Origin: Leptodactylus fallax
Lineage: Eukaryota > Chordata > Amphibia > Anura > Leptodactylidae
Reading direction: 5' to 3'
NCBI GenBank assembly: GCA_947044405.1
Contig: CAMRHE010000011.1
Span: 4,828,501 to 4,892,500 of the forward strand
DNA length: 64,000 bases
In this document: positions 22,080 through 32,201 of the stretch, one piece after another
Numbering within the stretch: position 1 is the first letter of the stretch
Layout of the letters: every line of letters starts with the position of its first letter
Translations under genes and position numbers: made by a program
The notes under the pieces: generated by a model
Database searches by the model: none
Seen by the model: the letters and a program-made list of their open reading frames with translations, nothing else
Told to the model about the DNA's origin: nothing

Positions 22080-23646
22080 CAGTCATGGCCAAAAGTTTTG
22101 AGAATGATACAAATATTAATTTTTACAAAGTCTACTGCTTCAGTTTTTCTAATGGCAATTTGCATATACTCCAGAATGTTATAAAGAGTGATCAGCTTAA
22201 CAGCAATTACTTGCAAAGTCAATATTTGCCTAGAAAATGAACTTTATCCCCCAAAACACATTTCAACATCATTGCAGCCCTGCCTTAAAAGGACCACCTA
22301 ACATCGTTTCAGTGATTGCTCCATTAACACAGGTGTGGGTGTTGATGAGGACAGGGCTGGAGATCAATCTGTCATGATTAAGTAAGAATGACACCACTGG
22401 ACACTTTAAAAGGAGGCTGGTGCTTGCCATCATTGTTTCTCTTCTGTTAACCATGGTTATCTCTAAAGAAACACGTGCAGTCATCATTGCACTGCACAAA
22501 AATGGCCTAACTGGGAAGAGTATTGCAGCTAGAAAGATTGCACCTCAGTCAACAATCTATCGCATCATCAAGAACTTCAAGGAGAGAGGTTCCATTGGTG
22601 CCAAAAAGGCTCCAGGGCGCCCAAGAAAGACCAGCAAGCGGCAGGACCATCTCTTAAAAGTGTTTCAGCTGCGGGATCGGGCTACCAGCAGTGCAGAGCT
22701 TGCTGAGGAATGGCAGCAGGCAGGTGTGAGTGCATCTGCACGCACTGTGAGGCGGAGACTCTTGGAGCAAGGCCTGGTCTCAAGGAGGGCAGCAAAGAAG
22801 CCACTTCTCTCCAGAAAAAACATCAGGGACAGACTGATATTCTGCAAAAGGTACAGGGAGTGGACTGCTGAGGACTGGGGTAAAGTCATTTTCTCTGATG
22901 AATCCCCTTTTCGATTGTTTGGAACATCTGGAAAACAGCTTATTCGGAGAAGAAGAGGTGAGCGCTACCACCAGTCTTGTCTCATGCCAACTGTAAAGCA
23001 TCCTGAAACCATTCATGTGTGGGGTTGCTTCTCAGCCAACGGAATCGGCTCTCTCACAGTCTTGCCTAAAAACACAGCCATGAATAAAGAATGGTACCAG
23101 AATGTCCTCCAAGAGCAACTTCTCCCAACCGTCCAAGAGCAGTTTGGCGCTCAACAATGCCTTTTCCAGCATGATGGAGCACCTTGCCATAAAGCAAAGG
23201 TGATAACTAAATGGCTCAGGGAACAAAACATAGAGATTTTGGGTCCATGGCCTGGAAACTCCCCAGATCTTAATCCCATTGAGAACTTGTGGTCAATCAT
23301 CAAGAGACGGGTGGACAAACAAAAACCAACAAATTCAGACAAAATTAAAGCATTGATTCTGCAAGAATGGACTGCTATCAGTCAGGATTTGGTCCAGAAG
23401 TTGATTGAGAGCATGCCAGGGAGAATTGCAGAGGTCCTGAAGAAGAAGGGTCAACACTGCAAATATTGACTTGCTGCATTAACTCATTCTAACTGTCAAT
23501 ATAAGCTTCTGTTACTCATAATATGAATGCAATTATATTTCTGTATGTGATAAAAACATCTGACAAACACACATAAAAACCAGAGGGCAGCAGATCATGT
23601 GAAAATATAATATTTGTGTCATTCTCAAAACTTTTGGCCATGACTG
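22080..23646 (+). mobile_element. Tc1/mariner transposon, structurally complete
   Basis: 1,567 bp flanked by TA, with terminal inverted repeats of about 38 bp beginning CAGTCATGGCCAAAAGTTTT. A transposase frame runs without interruption between them. Inserted in the TTAACC-type repeat downstream of the provirus. Structure and open frame suggest a young, potentially autonomous copy. Confidence 0.93.
22453..23469 (+). CDS. Tc1-family transposase (open frame, DD35E by count)
   Basis: 338 codons from ATG at 22453 (MVISKETRAVIIALHKNG), a typical length; an upstream in-frame ATG at 22420 gives only a hydrophobic extension. Residues 1-110 form paired helix-turn-helix DNA-binding domains with a GRPRKTSKR hook between them (about residues 58-66). 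The catalytic core has Asp in VIFSDESPF, Asp in FQHDGAPCH and Glu in [12 protein letters not shown] count 35 residues between the second Asp and Glu, unlike the 34 of classical Tc1; a vertebrate DD35E family called Traveler has been described. The enzyme cuts and joins transposon ends at TA. No stop or frameshift is seen. No intron or host-gene features. Confidence 0.9.
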   Translation: MVISKETRAVIIALHKNGLTGKSIAARKIAPQSTIYRIIKNFKERGSIGAKKAPGRPRKTSKRQDHLLKVFQLRDRATSSAELAEEWQQAGVSASARTVRRRLLEQGLVSRRAAKKPLLSRKNIRDRLIFCKRYREWTAEDWGKVIFSDESPFRLFGTSGKQLIRRRRGERYHQSCLMPTVKHPETIHVWGCFSANGIGSLTVLPKNTAMNKEWYQNVLQEQLLPTVQEQFGAQQCLFQHDGAPCHKAKVITKWLREQNIEILGPWPGNSPDLNPIENLWSIIKRRVDKQKPTNSDKIKALILQEWTAISQDLVQKLIESMPGRIAEVLKKKGQHCKY

Positions 23647-23648
23647 TA

Positions 23649-24126
23649 TAGAGGAAGTTATCCTATGCACATGGCGGAACCCCTTGGATGCCGCGGTCAT
23701 GTTTAGCTGAGCTCCGATCGGAGGTTAAGGAACAGGGTATTAGCTGTAAGATGCAACTAACACCCGCTCCCGATGCCGCCCGCAGGCAGGCGGCAGATAA
23801 TATTAGGGAAAGTTTGTTACTGCAGCAAAAACTTTCCCTGATACGGCGGCTATTATTGCTGTGTTCACAGAGTTCCTGACCCTTGGGGAGACCCAATCCC
23901 CAATTTATCAGGGTCAATTTTTAAATGTCGGCGCTGCACAAAGCCCAGCAAGCGCCGACGTTTATATACAGCAGGCCGTCACGAACCAGTTAAACACTCC
24001 ACTACTCCAAATCTTGGACATGCTTTCAATGTTCTTTGCTCACAATAACACAATATAAAATCTAAATTTCATACATATTGAAGTTATTTTACAGTACATT
24101 TAATAATAGAATATAAGAGCACTTGC
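23649..24126. repeat. GC-rich end of TTAACC-type repeat, then intronic sequence
   Basis: 'ggcggaaccccttggatgccgcggtca' type sequence (about 23670-23700) also occurs, inverted, at 3625-3675. Ends at AACCAGTTAA near 23989. The remainder to 24126 is AT-rich, downstream (in minus sense) of an asz1 exon. Confidence 0.5.
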
Positions 24127-24242
24127 CTATAGTTTATTGTGGTCTCAGGTTGTACTCTCAGATATTTATTTATCGCCTCCTCTTTACTCAAGTTGGATTT
24201 TCCATTATTTAACTTTCCAGAAAATGAAAGGATGCTAAAAAT
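24127..24242 (-). CDS. asz1: asz1 (GASZ) exon after the ankyrin repeats
   Basis: A 116 bp exon on the minus strand. The acceptor is a pyrimidine-rich tract ending TTTTTCTTCTCAG before 24242; the donor reads AG|GCAAGT at 24127/24126, a GC-type donor with otherwise perfect consensus. It codes in phase 0 for 38 residues starting IFSILSFSGKLN and containing LSKEEAINKYL, and ends in phase 2. This follows the previous exon exactly as the human ASZ1 protein does, where the ankyrin block ends ...HHE and continues IFNLLSF with a GKL and a LTKED stretch. ASZ1/GASZ is a germ-cell ankyrin/SAM protein of the mitochondrial outer surface and nuage, needed for piRNA-based transposon silencing. SAM-domain exons were not found in the window. 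Confidence 0.82.
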
Positions 24243-24806
24243 CTGAGAAGAAAAACAATTTTCAGATGAAACTTCAACAAATACACAAACTATCTAAAAA
24301 GTTAGAGATTCTGATCATAACACAAAGCTTAAAAGGGAAAAGGGTCACCATTCTTTTAACCAGACAATGAAATGTATTACTTTTTCCTAATGTGTTTGAA
24401 ATTTCTGATTGAAGATTTATGTATTCTAGTTTCTGTACAATATTATGAGGGCTGTAATCTTGTCAGAGATTGCACTATACTCTTAACAGCATTTAGTGAT
24501 ATGCTTTACGGCATTTTAATGGCCATAGGCAGCAACAGACTAGAGACAACTCAAGGTCTATGGGATTTTTTTTCTAGGTATGCTCCAGGTTTGTTTTTCT
24601 CAAGCAGATCATCCTCTATCATCATCAGCAGATGCAATGATGGGTTCAAAGGTCTTATCTGCTACTGTAACCCTGTAAGTCTGCTTTTAGGGCAAGACAG
24701 AGCACTAATGAACAGTATGAAGATTGCAAAATTTTGTACTTTTTTAAAGCATAAAGACCAACATGGAAAATTAGAAATAAAAAAATTCTTAAAAAAAATA
24801 AATATA
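24243..24806. other. asz1 intron sequence, no separate gene seen
   Basis: A 190-codon plus-strand frame (24372-24944) covers part of this stretch but runs into the adjoining Tc1 inverted repeat and shows no domain; it is probably chance. Confidence 0.5.
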
Positions 24807-26453
24807 CAGTCATATGAAAAAGTTTGGGCACCCCTATTAATCTTAATCATTTTTAATTCTAAATATTTGGGTGTTTGCAACAGCCATTTCAATTTGATAT
24901 ATCTAATAACTGATGGACACAGTAAGATTTCAGGATTGAAATGAGGTTTATTGTACTAACAGAAAATGTGCAATATGCATTAAACCAAAATTTGACCGGT
25001 GCAAAAGTATGGGCACCTCAACAGAAAAGTGACATTAATATTTAGTAGATCCTCCTTTTGCAAAAATAACAGCCTCTAGTCGCTTCCTGTAGCTTTTAAT
25101 CAGTTCCTAGATCCTGGATGAAGGTATTTTTGACCATTCCTCTTTACAAAACAATTCCAGTTCAGTTAAGTTTGATGGTCGCCGAGCATGGACAGCCTGC
25201 TTCAAATTATCCAACAGATGTTCAATGATATTCAGGTCTGGGGACTGGGATGGCCATTCCAGAACATTGTAATTGTTCCTCTGCATGAATGCCTGAGTAG
25301 ATTTGGAGCTGTGTTTTGGATCATTGTCTTGCTGAAATATCCATCCCCGGCGTAACTTCAAATTCGTCACTGATTCTTGTACATTATTCTCAAGAATCTG
25401 CTGATACTGAGTTGAAGCCATGCGACCCTCAACTTTAACAAGATTCCCGATGCCGGCATTGGCCACACAGCCCCAAAGCATGATGGATCCTCCACCAAAT
25501 TTTACAGTGGGTAGCAAGTGTTTTTCTTGGAATGCTGTGTTTTTTTGACGCCATGCATAACGCCTTTTTGTATGACCAAACAACTCAATCTTTGTTTCAT
25601 TAGTCCACAGGACCTTCTTCCAAAATGAAGCTGGCTTGTCCAAATGTGCTTTTGCATACCTCAGGCGACTCTGTTTGTGGCGTGCTTTCAGAAACGGCTT
25701 CTTTCGCATCACTCTCTCATACAGCTTCTCCTTGTGAAAGTGTGCTGTATTGTTGACCGATGCACAGTGACACCATCTGCAGCAAGATGATGCTGCAGCT
25801 CTTTGGAGGTGGTCTGTGGATTGTCCTTGACTGTTCTCACCATTCTTCTTCTCTGCCTTTCTGATATTTTTTTGGGCCTGCCACTTCTGGGCTTAACAAG
25901 AACTGTCCCTGTGGTCTTCCATTTCCTTACTATGTTCCTCACAGTGGAAACTGACAGGTTAAATCTCTGAGACAACTTTTTGTATCCTTCCCCTGAACAA
26001 CTATGTTGAACAATCTTTGTTTTCAGATCATTTGAGAGTTGTTTTGAGGAGCCCATGAAGCCACTCTTCAGAGGAGATTCAAATAGGAGAACAACTTGCA
26101 ATTGCCACCTTAAATACCTTTTCTCATGATTGGATACACCTGGCTATGAAGTTCAAAGCTCAGTGAGGTTACAAAACCAATTTTGTGCTTCAGTAAGTCA
26201 GTAAAAAGTAGTTAGGAGTATTCAAATCAATAAAATGATAAGGGTACCCAAATTTTTGCACCGGTCAAATTTTGGTTTAATGCATATTGCACATTTTCTG
26301 TTAGTACAATAAACCTCATTTCAATCCTGAAATATTACTGTGTCCATCAGTTATTAGATATATCAAATTGAAATGGCTGTTGCAAACACCCAAATATTTA
26401 GAACTAAAAATGATTAAGATTAATAGGGGTGCCCAAACTTTTTCATATGATTG
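24807..26453 (-). mobile_element. Tc1-like transposon, copy A (family shared with 42581-44229)
   Basis: TA-flanked, inverted repeats starting CAGTCATATGAAAAAGTTTG and extending well over 100 bp. The right end carries a C-to-T change (CATATGATTG). Nearly identical to the copy at 42581-44229. Lies within the asz1 intron on the same strand as the gene. Confidence 0.92.
25107..26056 (-). pseudogene. Tc1 transposase, one frameshift and a premature stop
   Basis: Starts MGSSKQLSNDLKTKI at 26056, with helix-turn-helix and GRPKKISERQRRR. A frameshift lies near 25710-25735, at the junction between the DNA-binding and catalytic halves. The catalytic part keeps the motifs LWTNETKIE (Asp to Asn at the first catalytic position, D in the other copy), QQDNDPKHSS and SPDLNIIEHL. 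It stops after IPSSRI where the other copy has Gln (CAG to TAG). Inactive. Confidence 0.88.
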
Positions 26454-26456
26454 ATA

Positions 26457-26765
26457 TATCTATCTATCTATCTATATATCTATCTATCTCTATCATAAAT
26501 AAAGTCATCATTTTCTGGTGACACAAAAACCCCACAAAAACCCCTTTCAGGCAGAGATGGAAAAACTGTTGCAGATTTTGCTGTGTTTTTTTTGAGCCAA
26601 AAGCTAGTAGTGGATTTATCAGAAGGGAGCACAAATACTTCCTTTTTATTTCACATTTCTTATGAAGCCACTTTTGGCATTGGCTGGCAAAGTGTTCCTC
26701 TCTCCTAAGCTGTTAAAGGAACAGGAACCTGCTCTGATCATTTAAGATAAATATAGTCATTCATA
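26457..26765. other. Microsatellite and unclassified repeat
   Basis: (TATC)n at 26457-26490, then a stretch with 'ttttttgagccaaaagctagtagtgg', reminiscent of amphibian DNA-transposon ends. No gene. Confidence 0.4.
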
Positions 26766-26950
26766 GGGCTGGTCAATTATGACCTAACATCAAATTCGCG
26801 ATTAATAAAGCATTTTTCCTCAATTATGATTATTGGTGATTATTTAGGTCACGACCTTTTAAAGTATGAGTATGTATCAGGTGAATACGCCAAGCAGTTT
26901 TGTTCGGTCCAAACACAACTAAACTGAAACTGCCATTATACTATGGGGTT

Positions 26951-27013
<63 letters not shown>

Positions 27014-27525
27014 AGGCAGCCCTGGGAAGGTGATCAAACATAAAAGTGTTATTCACCTCTCCTGGGACCAAGTGCAACCTCTCCTGGGACCAAGTGCACT
27101 CCCTCTTCCCTTCCAGTCTTCTGCCTGACATCAGGGGCCTCTGAGGTCTATGATTGAGCCTCAGTGGTCACGTGGCGTCATAATGTATAGACCAAAGCGT
27201 CACAACGCTGCATGACCCACGTGACTGTTGAGGCCAAATCATAAGCCAAAGGGGTCCCTGACCTCAGTCAAAATAAAACAGAAGAGAAGAGTTGTGTGGC
27301 GAGTAACACTGTTTATTATGTTTGTCCACCTCACTTGTGCCTCTGCTTATTATACTCTGGGGCCTGAATAATAGCAGTTTCGTTTAGGACGTGTTCGGTC
27401 TGAATGTAAAAGCAGGTGGAATCTCACGAATATCGTAATAACCGAACCTAACTGACATGCACGAAATCACATCGGTTACCAGGGTTGATGTTTGGTTTCG
27501 GTTATTTTTCAATTTCCCAGCTCTA
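26766..27525. repeat. Interspersed repeat, copy 2, with (CA)n(TA)n
   Basis: Shares ends and an internal segment with 2112-2663 and a piece with 44370-44480 ('ctctgcttattatactctgggg'). A microsatellite occupies 26951-27011. Confidence 0.65.
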
Positions 27526-27826
27526 GTCATTCATATGCAAAAAGGACATATTTCAGTCTACTAGGCATTTACAGTAATAGAGTTTTTCAACCAGGGCTCT
27601 GAACTCTAAATCGACAGCAACTAATACCCAGATACACAAACTGCAGTTGTGTGAAGGCAGTGCTTAGGCACAATCGATTTTCAGCACGTGAAAGAAGAGA
27701 AAAAAAAATTGAACATTATGTTAGAAACATGTATTAGTTATTTTTGCACAATTAATAAACTTTATTTACATAAGAATGAAATATTTTCGAAAGTATATAA
27801 AATAGAAATTACATTTAAAAACATAC

Positions 27827-27961
27827 CTCTAAATGGTTATTCTGTCTAGCTATATCAGCTGCTGAATTTCCAGTTTTTGTTAATAACCCTACATCAGCTC
27901 CCAGTTCTAGCATCTTTAAAACTGTGTTCTTATGTCCATTATGGGCTGCCCATGCCAATCC
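27827..27961 (-). CDS. asz1: asz1 (GASZ) ankyrin-repeat exon
   Basis: A 135 bp exon on the minus strand, phase 0 at both ends, bounded by a strong acceptor (pyrimidine tract ...TTTTTTTTCCCACAG) before 27961 and a consensus donor AG|GTATGT at 27827. It encodes 45 residues with an ankyrin repeat: GLAWAAHNGHKN, then VLKMLELGADV and SAADIARQNNHLE. Human ASZ1 has [20 protein letters not shown] at the matching place, and the next exon in this window (24242-24127) continues the same protein. The repeat would mediate protein contacts in the germline nuage/mitochondrial complex. Other ankyrin proteins could share parts, but the two-exon agreement makes asz1 the best call. Upstream exons are not visible to 64 kb. 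Confidence 0.85.
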
Positions 27962-27984
27962 CTGTGGGAAAAAAAATGGAAGAC

Positions 27985-28390
27985 AAATAATAAAAGGGAT
28001 TGTTCAAGATAACCCGCTTTTTGCAAAAAGGCTGAGGAAGGTGGAAAAAAAACAAAAACAAAAAAAACATACCATGGTCTAGTTTGGGCAGAAGTCCCCA
28101 CCGCACGTAACCACGGAGGCCAATCAGCGACCTCAGTAAAGGAACCTGGACGTCACAGGTAACGTTTGCGAGTGACGTGCCGTGTCCTTTCCTTAGGCCA
28201 CTGATTGGATTGGCGAGGACTTCTGCCCAAACAAGGCCCTGGAGCAGCAGGACCAGACCACATGGGAGACACCAGAGCACCGGGTTTTTTTTGTTTATTT
28301 TCTTCATCTTCCCTGGCCTCTTTGCAAAAACTTGCTATACTTTAAATTCCTTAAACTTGTGAACCAAAAATCCATTTTTAAATATAAGGG
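27985..28390. repeat. Imperfect palindromic repeat, no gene
   Basis: 'gcaaaaaggctgaggaaggtgg' near 28022 is matched in inverted form by 'cttccctggcctctttgcaaaa' near 28305; inside, 'gggcagaagtccccaccgca' and 'gcgaggacttctgcccaaac' are inverted too. MITE-like. Confidence 0.5.
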
Positions 28391-28394
28391 CTAT

Positions 28395-28862
28395 CTAACT
28401 TAAAGGAGTTATCCAGCTTCCAAAAATTATATGCAAATACATCCACATCAGTGTTAAATACTCACTATTCCCTTGTGCAGCCTTTGCTTGGCTTTATTTT
28501 AATTGCTGCTCCTTGTATCACTTATTTACATGCAGTGAATCTGTGGACAAACTACATTACCCATGATTCATCTGCCAGCTCTCACTATGTGTACCCCTCC
28601 CTTTTCCACTCTCCCCTGAAATGAAATCACAGGTAATAAATCATTCCCACATCCTAGGTCACATGCTGCTGTGATGTTTCCTTTGCAAGCTGTGAGGAAC
28701 AAATTTATTACCTGTGATTTCATTACAGGGGAGAGTGGAGAAGGGAGGGGTAAACAGAGTGAGAGCAGGCAGATGAAACATGGGGAAACAGCAATACAAG
28801 GAACAGCAAGTAAAATAAAGCCAAGAAAAGGCTGCACAAGGGAACAGTGACCCTGATCTAAC
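28395..28862. repeat. Foldback/MITE with ~190 bp arms
   Basis: Left arm about 28466-28655 and right arm about 28668-28858 are inverted copies ('cccttgtgcagcctttgcttgg' type sequence against 'ccaagaaaaggctgcacaaggg'). The left edge resembles other repeats with 'ttaaaggagttatccag'. Non-coding. Confidence 0.65.
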
Positions 28863-28888
28863 TGTCCCCTGACCTTAATGGACCATCT

Positions 28889-29626
28889 TTGGATGACACC
28901 AGACCCCAAATGGAGATGAGGAGTCCTCCCCTTCACAAGGTGAACTGGCTGATACAGATGGTGGCGATACAGAAACAGTGTCTGCTGTGCATGCAGAGCA
29001 AACCTTGGCAGAAGTCAAGAGCCAGACAGAGATGGAGTGAGACATTTATACTCTCAGAGTGTGCTACTGCCCTGGAGGAAAGGATGGACGACATGGAAGA
29101 CAAGGTCCTTCCCCTAAAGCAATACTCACATCAACACTCTAAGACCTTAGACGCCATTAAGGATAAACAGGATGACATGGAAAATATCGAAATGGTGGGG
29201 TGGGTTCCGAAGAAAGTGGAGGGAAACAACCCCATGAATCCTGGCTTCTACAAGCTTTTGGCAAACATAATTTTTATTCTCTTGCAGTGGAGAGAGCCCA
29301 TAGGTCCCTATGTGGCCCAATCCACCTAGAAATCCACCCTGTACTACGATACCCTGAATATACACTACAAGGGCATAGAGACGCTAGGCAGGGCACGGAA
29401 TAATCGTAACCTGGTAGTGGATAACCATAAGATCTCCTTGTTTCAAGACTACTCCATCAAGGTCCAGAAGAAAAGGGCGCAATTCTATGATGTTAAACGT
29501 TGGCTTCGGGACCTGCAGCTGCCATATTCTATGATGTACCCTGAATGGCTTAGAGTTGTGGCACAAGACACTACACATTTCTTTGAGCTACCATGGGAAG
29601 ACACGCGCTGGTTCAAATCAGCATAA
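28889..29626 (+). pseudogene. L1 ORF1 (RNA-binding protein) remnant
   Basis: An N-terminal coiled coil is evident (ALEERMDDMEDKVLPLKQ ... LDAIKDKQDDMEN), then after a frame change VERAHRSL from the RRM domain, and finally a C-terminal domain (KISLFQDYSIKVQKKRAQF, PEWLRVV) at 29417-29626. Order and spacing fit L1 ORF1, a trimeric chaperone that coats element RNA. At least two frame changes and a stop. Confidence 0.75.
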
Positions 29627-30490
29627 ACAGTATCTCCAACGGCAACAAGACTAATGAATATTCCGTTATCACAGAGGTATAAAGCCCCCTGCATTTTGGG
29701 GGCTTCTTTTTAATCACAGCTGTGACACTGTGTTTTAATACTTGCTTAGGTTATCATCTCTACCTTGCAGATGGTGTATAATCTGTTTCATAGACACTGA
29801 CATATATTGCATAGTTGCGTGTGGAAAATTTACCTGTTATATTTTACAGAGCAGAAGTATTCAAATCTGAGAATAATGCTGCTTTGGATACTGGAGATTT
29901 GTAGCCTTACAGGAGTACATATTCCTGTGTATATTTACTTGTTTAGGCATGACCATCATTTCACCCTGTGGATCGGGATCCTGGTTTATGTTTATTTACA
30001 GGGCTTGCAGATTTTCTAGCTCTAGTTCCTTCCCTTGGGAGGCTTCTCTGTGGAGAGGAAAATTTAGATGGGGCTACCCTGTTCTATAGTTGGTTTTCTT
30101 TTTGTGGTTTTAAAGCATGGGGAAGCGTGGGTTCTGCCCAGAATGTGTCTTATTTTCTCTGTATCATGGGGTAGTTTGGATTATTGGAAAAATTGTGGAG
30201 TCAAGCTGTGTATTCAACCCTTTCAGTTGAACTGCTAAAATGGCAAATTACATTATGTTGATCATATGGAATATCAGGGCCTTGGGAGACCCAGCTAAAA
30301 ATAGAGCTGTTAGAGACCCTCTTAAGCCCCATTAACCATTAATACGGTGCCTACAGGAGACTCATCTGACTTCTGAACCCATGCACCTTCTTGCGGGGCC
30401 GTGGACTGTCCAGCAATTTCATGCGGTCCATAAAATCTACTCCAGAGGGTTTTTTTTTTTTTTTTTATTTCACCGTTCCATACTCTGGAG

Positions 30491-31508
30491 CAGGGGTCCC
30501 CAAACTACGGCCCGCGGGCCGCATCCGTCCCCCAGAGGCCATTTACCCGGCCCGCGTCGCAATTTCCTTGTGTTATTTCAATTGTGAGCGCACAGGCGGC
30601 GCTTACAATTGAAATAACCCGCCGAGCGCTACACGGGAAGTCTCGTTCCTGTGTAGACGCTCGGCGCTCGTCATCCGCACCCGGCCCGCGTCGCAATTTC
30701 CTTTTATTTCAATTGTGAGGGCACAGGCGCTTACAATTGAAATAACCCACCGAGCGCTACACGGAAAGTCTCGTTCTTGTGTAGACGCAGGGCGCTCGTC
30801 GTCCGGACCTAGAATGATCACGTCATGACGCACGACGTGCTCATCTAGGCCTTACAGCCGAAGACAGAGGAGCCGGGACCACAGCGCAGGAGCGGCTGCA
30901 GTGCTAGGTAAAGTATATTTTCACTTTTTTTTTTTTTACTGGGCATGGAGGGGGATCAGAGAGCTGGATATATATGGGGGATTGATGGGACCTATATGGG
31001 GGATAGCTGGACATATATGGGGGAGAGACCTGGACCTATACGGGGGAGAGAGCTGGCCCTATATGAGGGAGACTGCATGGGACCTATATGGGGGGGGGGG
31101 CATGGGACCTATATGGGGGAAAGAGCTGGCCCTATATGAGGGAGACTGCATGGGACCCATATGGGGGAGACTGCATGGGACCTATATGGTCTCCAACCAG
31201 ATCTAGACTAACCGATGTGTACTTGCATCACTTGTTACGGCTAGCAGTGACAAATATGGAACCGGACATTGACCATCTCATTAGCCAAAAGCAGGCCTAT
31301 ACTTCACAGTGAAATAATGGTGAGTTTGTTGACTTAAATTTACTATTTCTTTATTTTGAATGTTGTATTTGTTCCCTTTCTGTTTTACTTTAAAATGAGA
31401 TACGTGTAGTGTGCATAGGGATTTTCATAGTTTTTCTTATAGTCCGGCCCTCCAACGGTCTGAGGGACAGTGAACTGGCCCCCTGTGTAAAAAGTTTGGG
31501 GACCCCTG
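30491..31508. mobile_element. Non-autonomous hAT element
   Basis: Terminal inverted repeats CAGGGGTCCCCAAACT (left) and the reverse complement ending GGGGACCCCTG (right), with a perfect 8 bp target duplication CTCTGGAG (30483-30490 and 31509-31516). The ends match the Charlie-type hAT style (CAGGGGTC...). The interior has a ~140 bp block duplicated in tandem (30560-30800) and a minisatellite. No transposase. Confidence 0.9.
30945..31195. repeat. Minisatellite inside hAT element
   Basis: Variants of 'gggacctatatgggggaga' and 'gctggccctatatgagggag' alternate, giving higher-order units of 15-60 bp. Overlapping open frames rich in GPIWG are translations of this repeat, not genes. Confidence 0.85.
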
Positions 31509-32201
31509 CTCTGGAGAGACTTTGCAAAAAATATTACGCTGTACTGATTGTGCCTCATATGCCCCCTGGTTCCTTTTGTTTTAGAACTGTCCCTGGACCA
31601 GATGACTGGAAAGCAAGCAGGCTCAGAGGAAAACCTTATTACTTTTGGGGTGACGTTGAGGGAAGTGGGTCTTATTGACTTATAGCAATCTCTAAACCCC
31701 TACTGACCCAGTACTCCTGTCATTCCTCCTCCCACTGGACACGTTCACGTATAGACCTAGTGTTAGGGAATGTTGAAGGCCTTGGGGTTGTTTGTGATGT
31801 AAGGTACCTGTTAAGGGGGCTGTCCAACCACTCTCCATTATTGCTCAAGTTTACTTTTGCCCCCCCCCACCTTTTCCTCGCATGCCTATATTGTGGTGCT
31901 ATATTGGCTACACCTGTTCGCCCTGCATATGCCAATTGCTAGTCTCCCAGATAAGTTTTTGTATAAAATGATGGATTGACAACCTACCTTAATTGTGTGG
32001 GACACTATGAGGGTGTACCTTCGAGGGGTACTCGTCAAGGAGGTTGATAGAAAGAAAACCCTGAATAGAGAATTAGAGCGTCAGCTTGTACTTGGGGTAC
32101 AGAGGAGGACACTCTATAGTGCAGAGAGCAGAGGTCAAATTGGTCAAATTCAGCCCTTCTGATGAAACCACACTATCTATCTATCTAAAGAAGTTGAGAC
32201 T

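Larger units (their letters stand above)
10843..23989. repeat. Host TTAACC-type repeat split by nested insertions
   Basis: Starts TTAACCTCTTCCGTACC at 10843 and seems to end ...GAACCAGTTAA at 23989. Between these lie pieces resembling other copies of the repeat (10843-10983, about 13970-14299, 21739-22079, 23647-23989), separated by copia, retroviral and Tc1 insertions. Removing the last two gives continuous repeat sequence across a CTAG and a TA junction. The outer limits are an inference because the ends are diverged. Confidence 0.45.
30241..31950 (+). pseudogene. L1 ORF2 endonuclease remnant, split by hAT element
   Basis: Begins with IIWNIRALGDP and LQETHLTSEP (about 30250-30380), the Asn- and Glu-bearing motifs of an APE-type endonuclease that nicks target DNA. 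It is cut at CTCTGGAG by the hAT element and resumes at 31517; a later stretch (about 31755-31850) has LVLGNVEGLG and LSNHSPLL, resembling the end of the L1 endonuclease with its catalytic SDH box (here SNH). Frames are broken. Confidence 0.65.

Noticed and set aside
22420..22452. Upstream ATG of the DD35E transposase as the true start
   Set aside because: The 11 extra residues are hydrophobic and lie before the conserved start MVISKETRA; the inner ATG fits the family better.
24372..24944. 190-codon plus-strand frame in the asz1 intron
   Set aside because: Runs into a Tc1 inverted repeat, lacks domains and codon character; treated as chance.
30901..31312. Overlapping frames with repeated GPIWG motifs that look like a repeat protein
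   Set aside because: Direct translation of a minisatellite inside a hAT element, in several frames at once.
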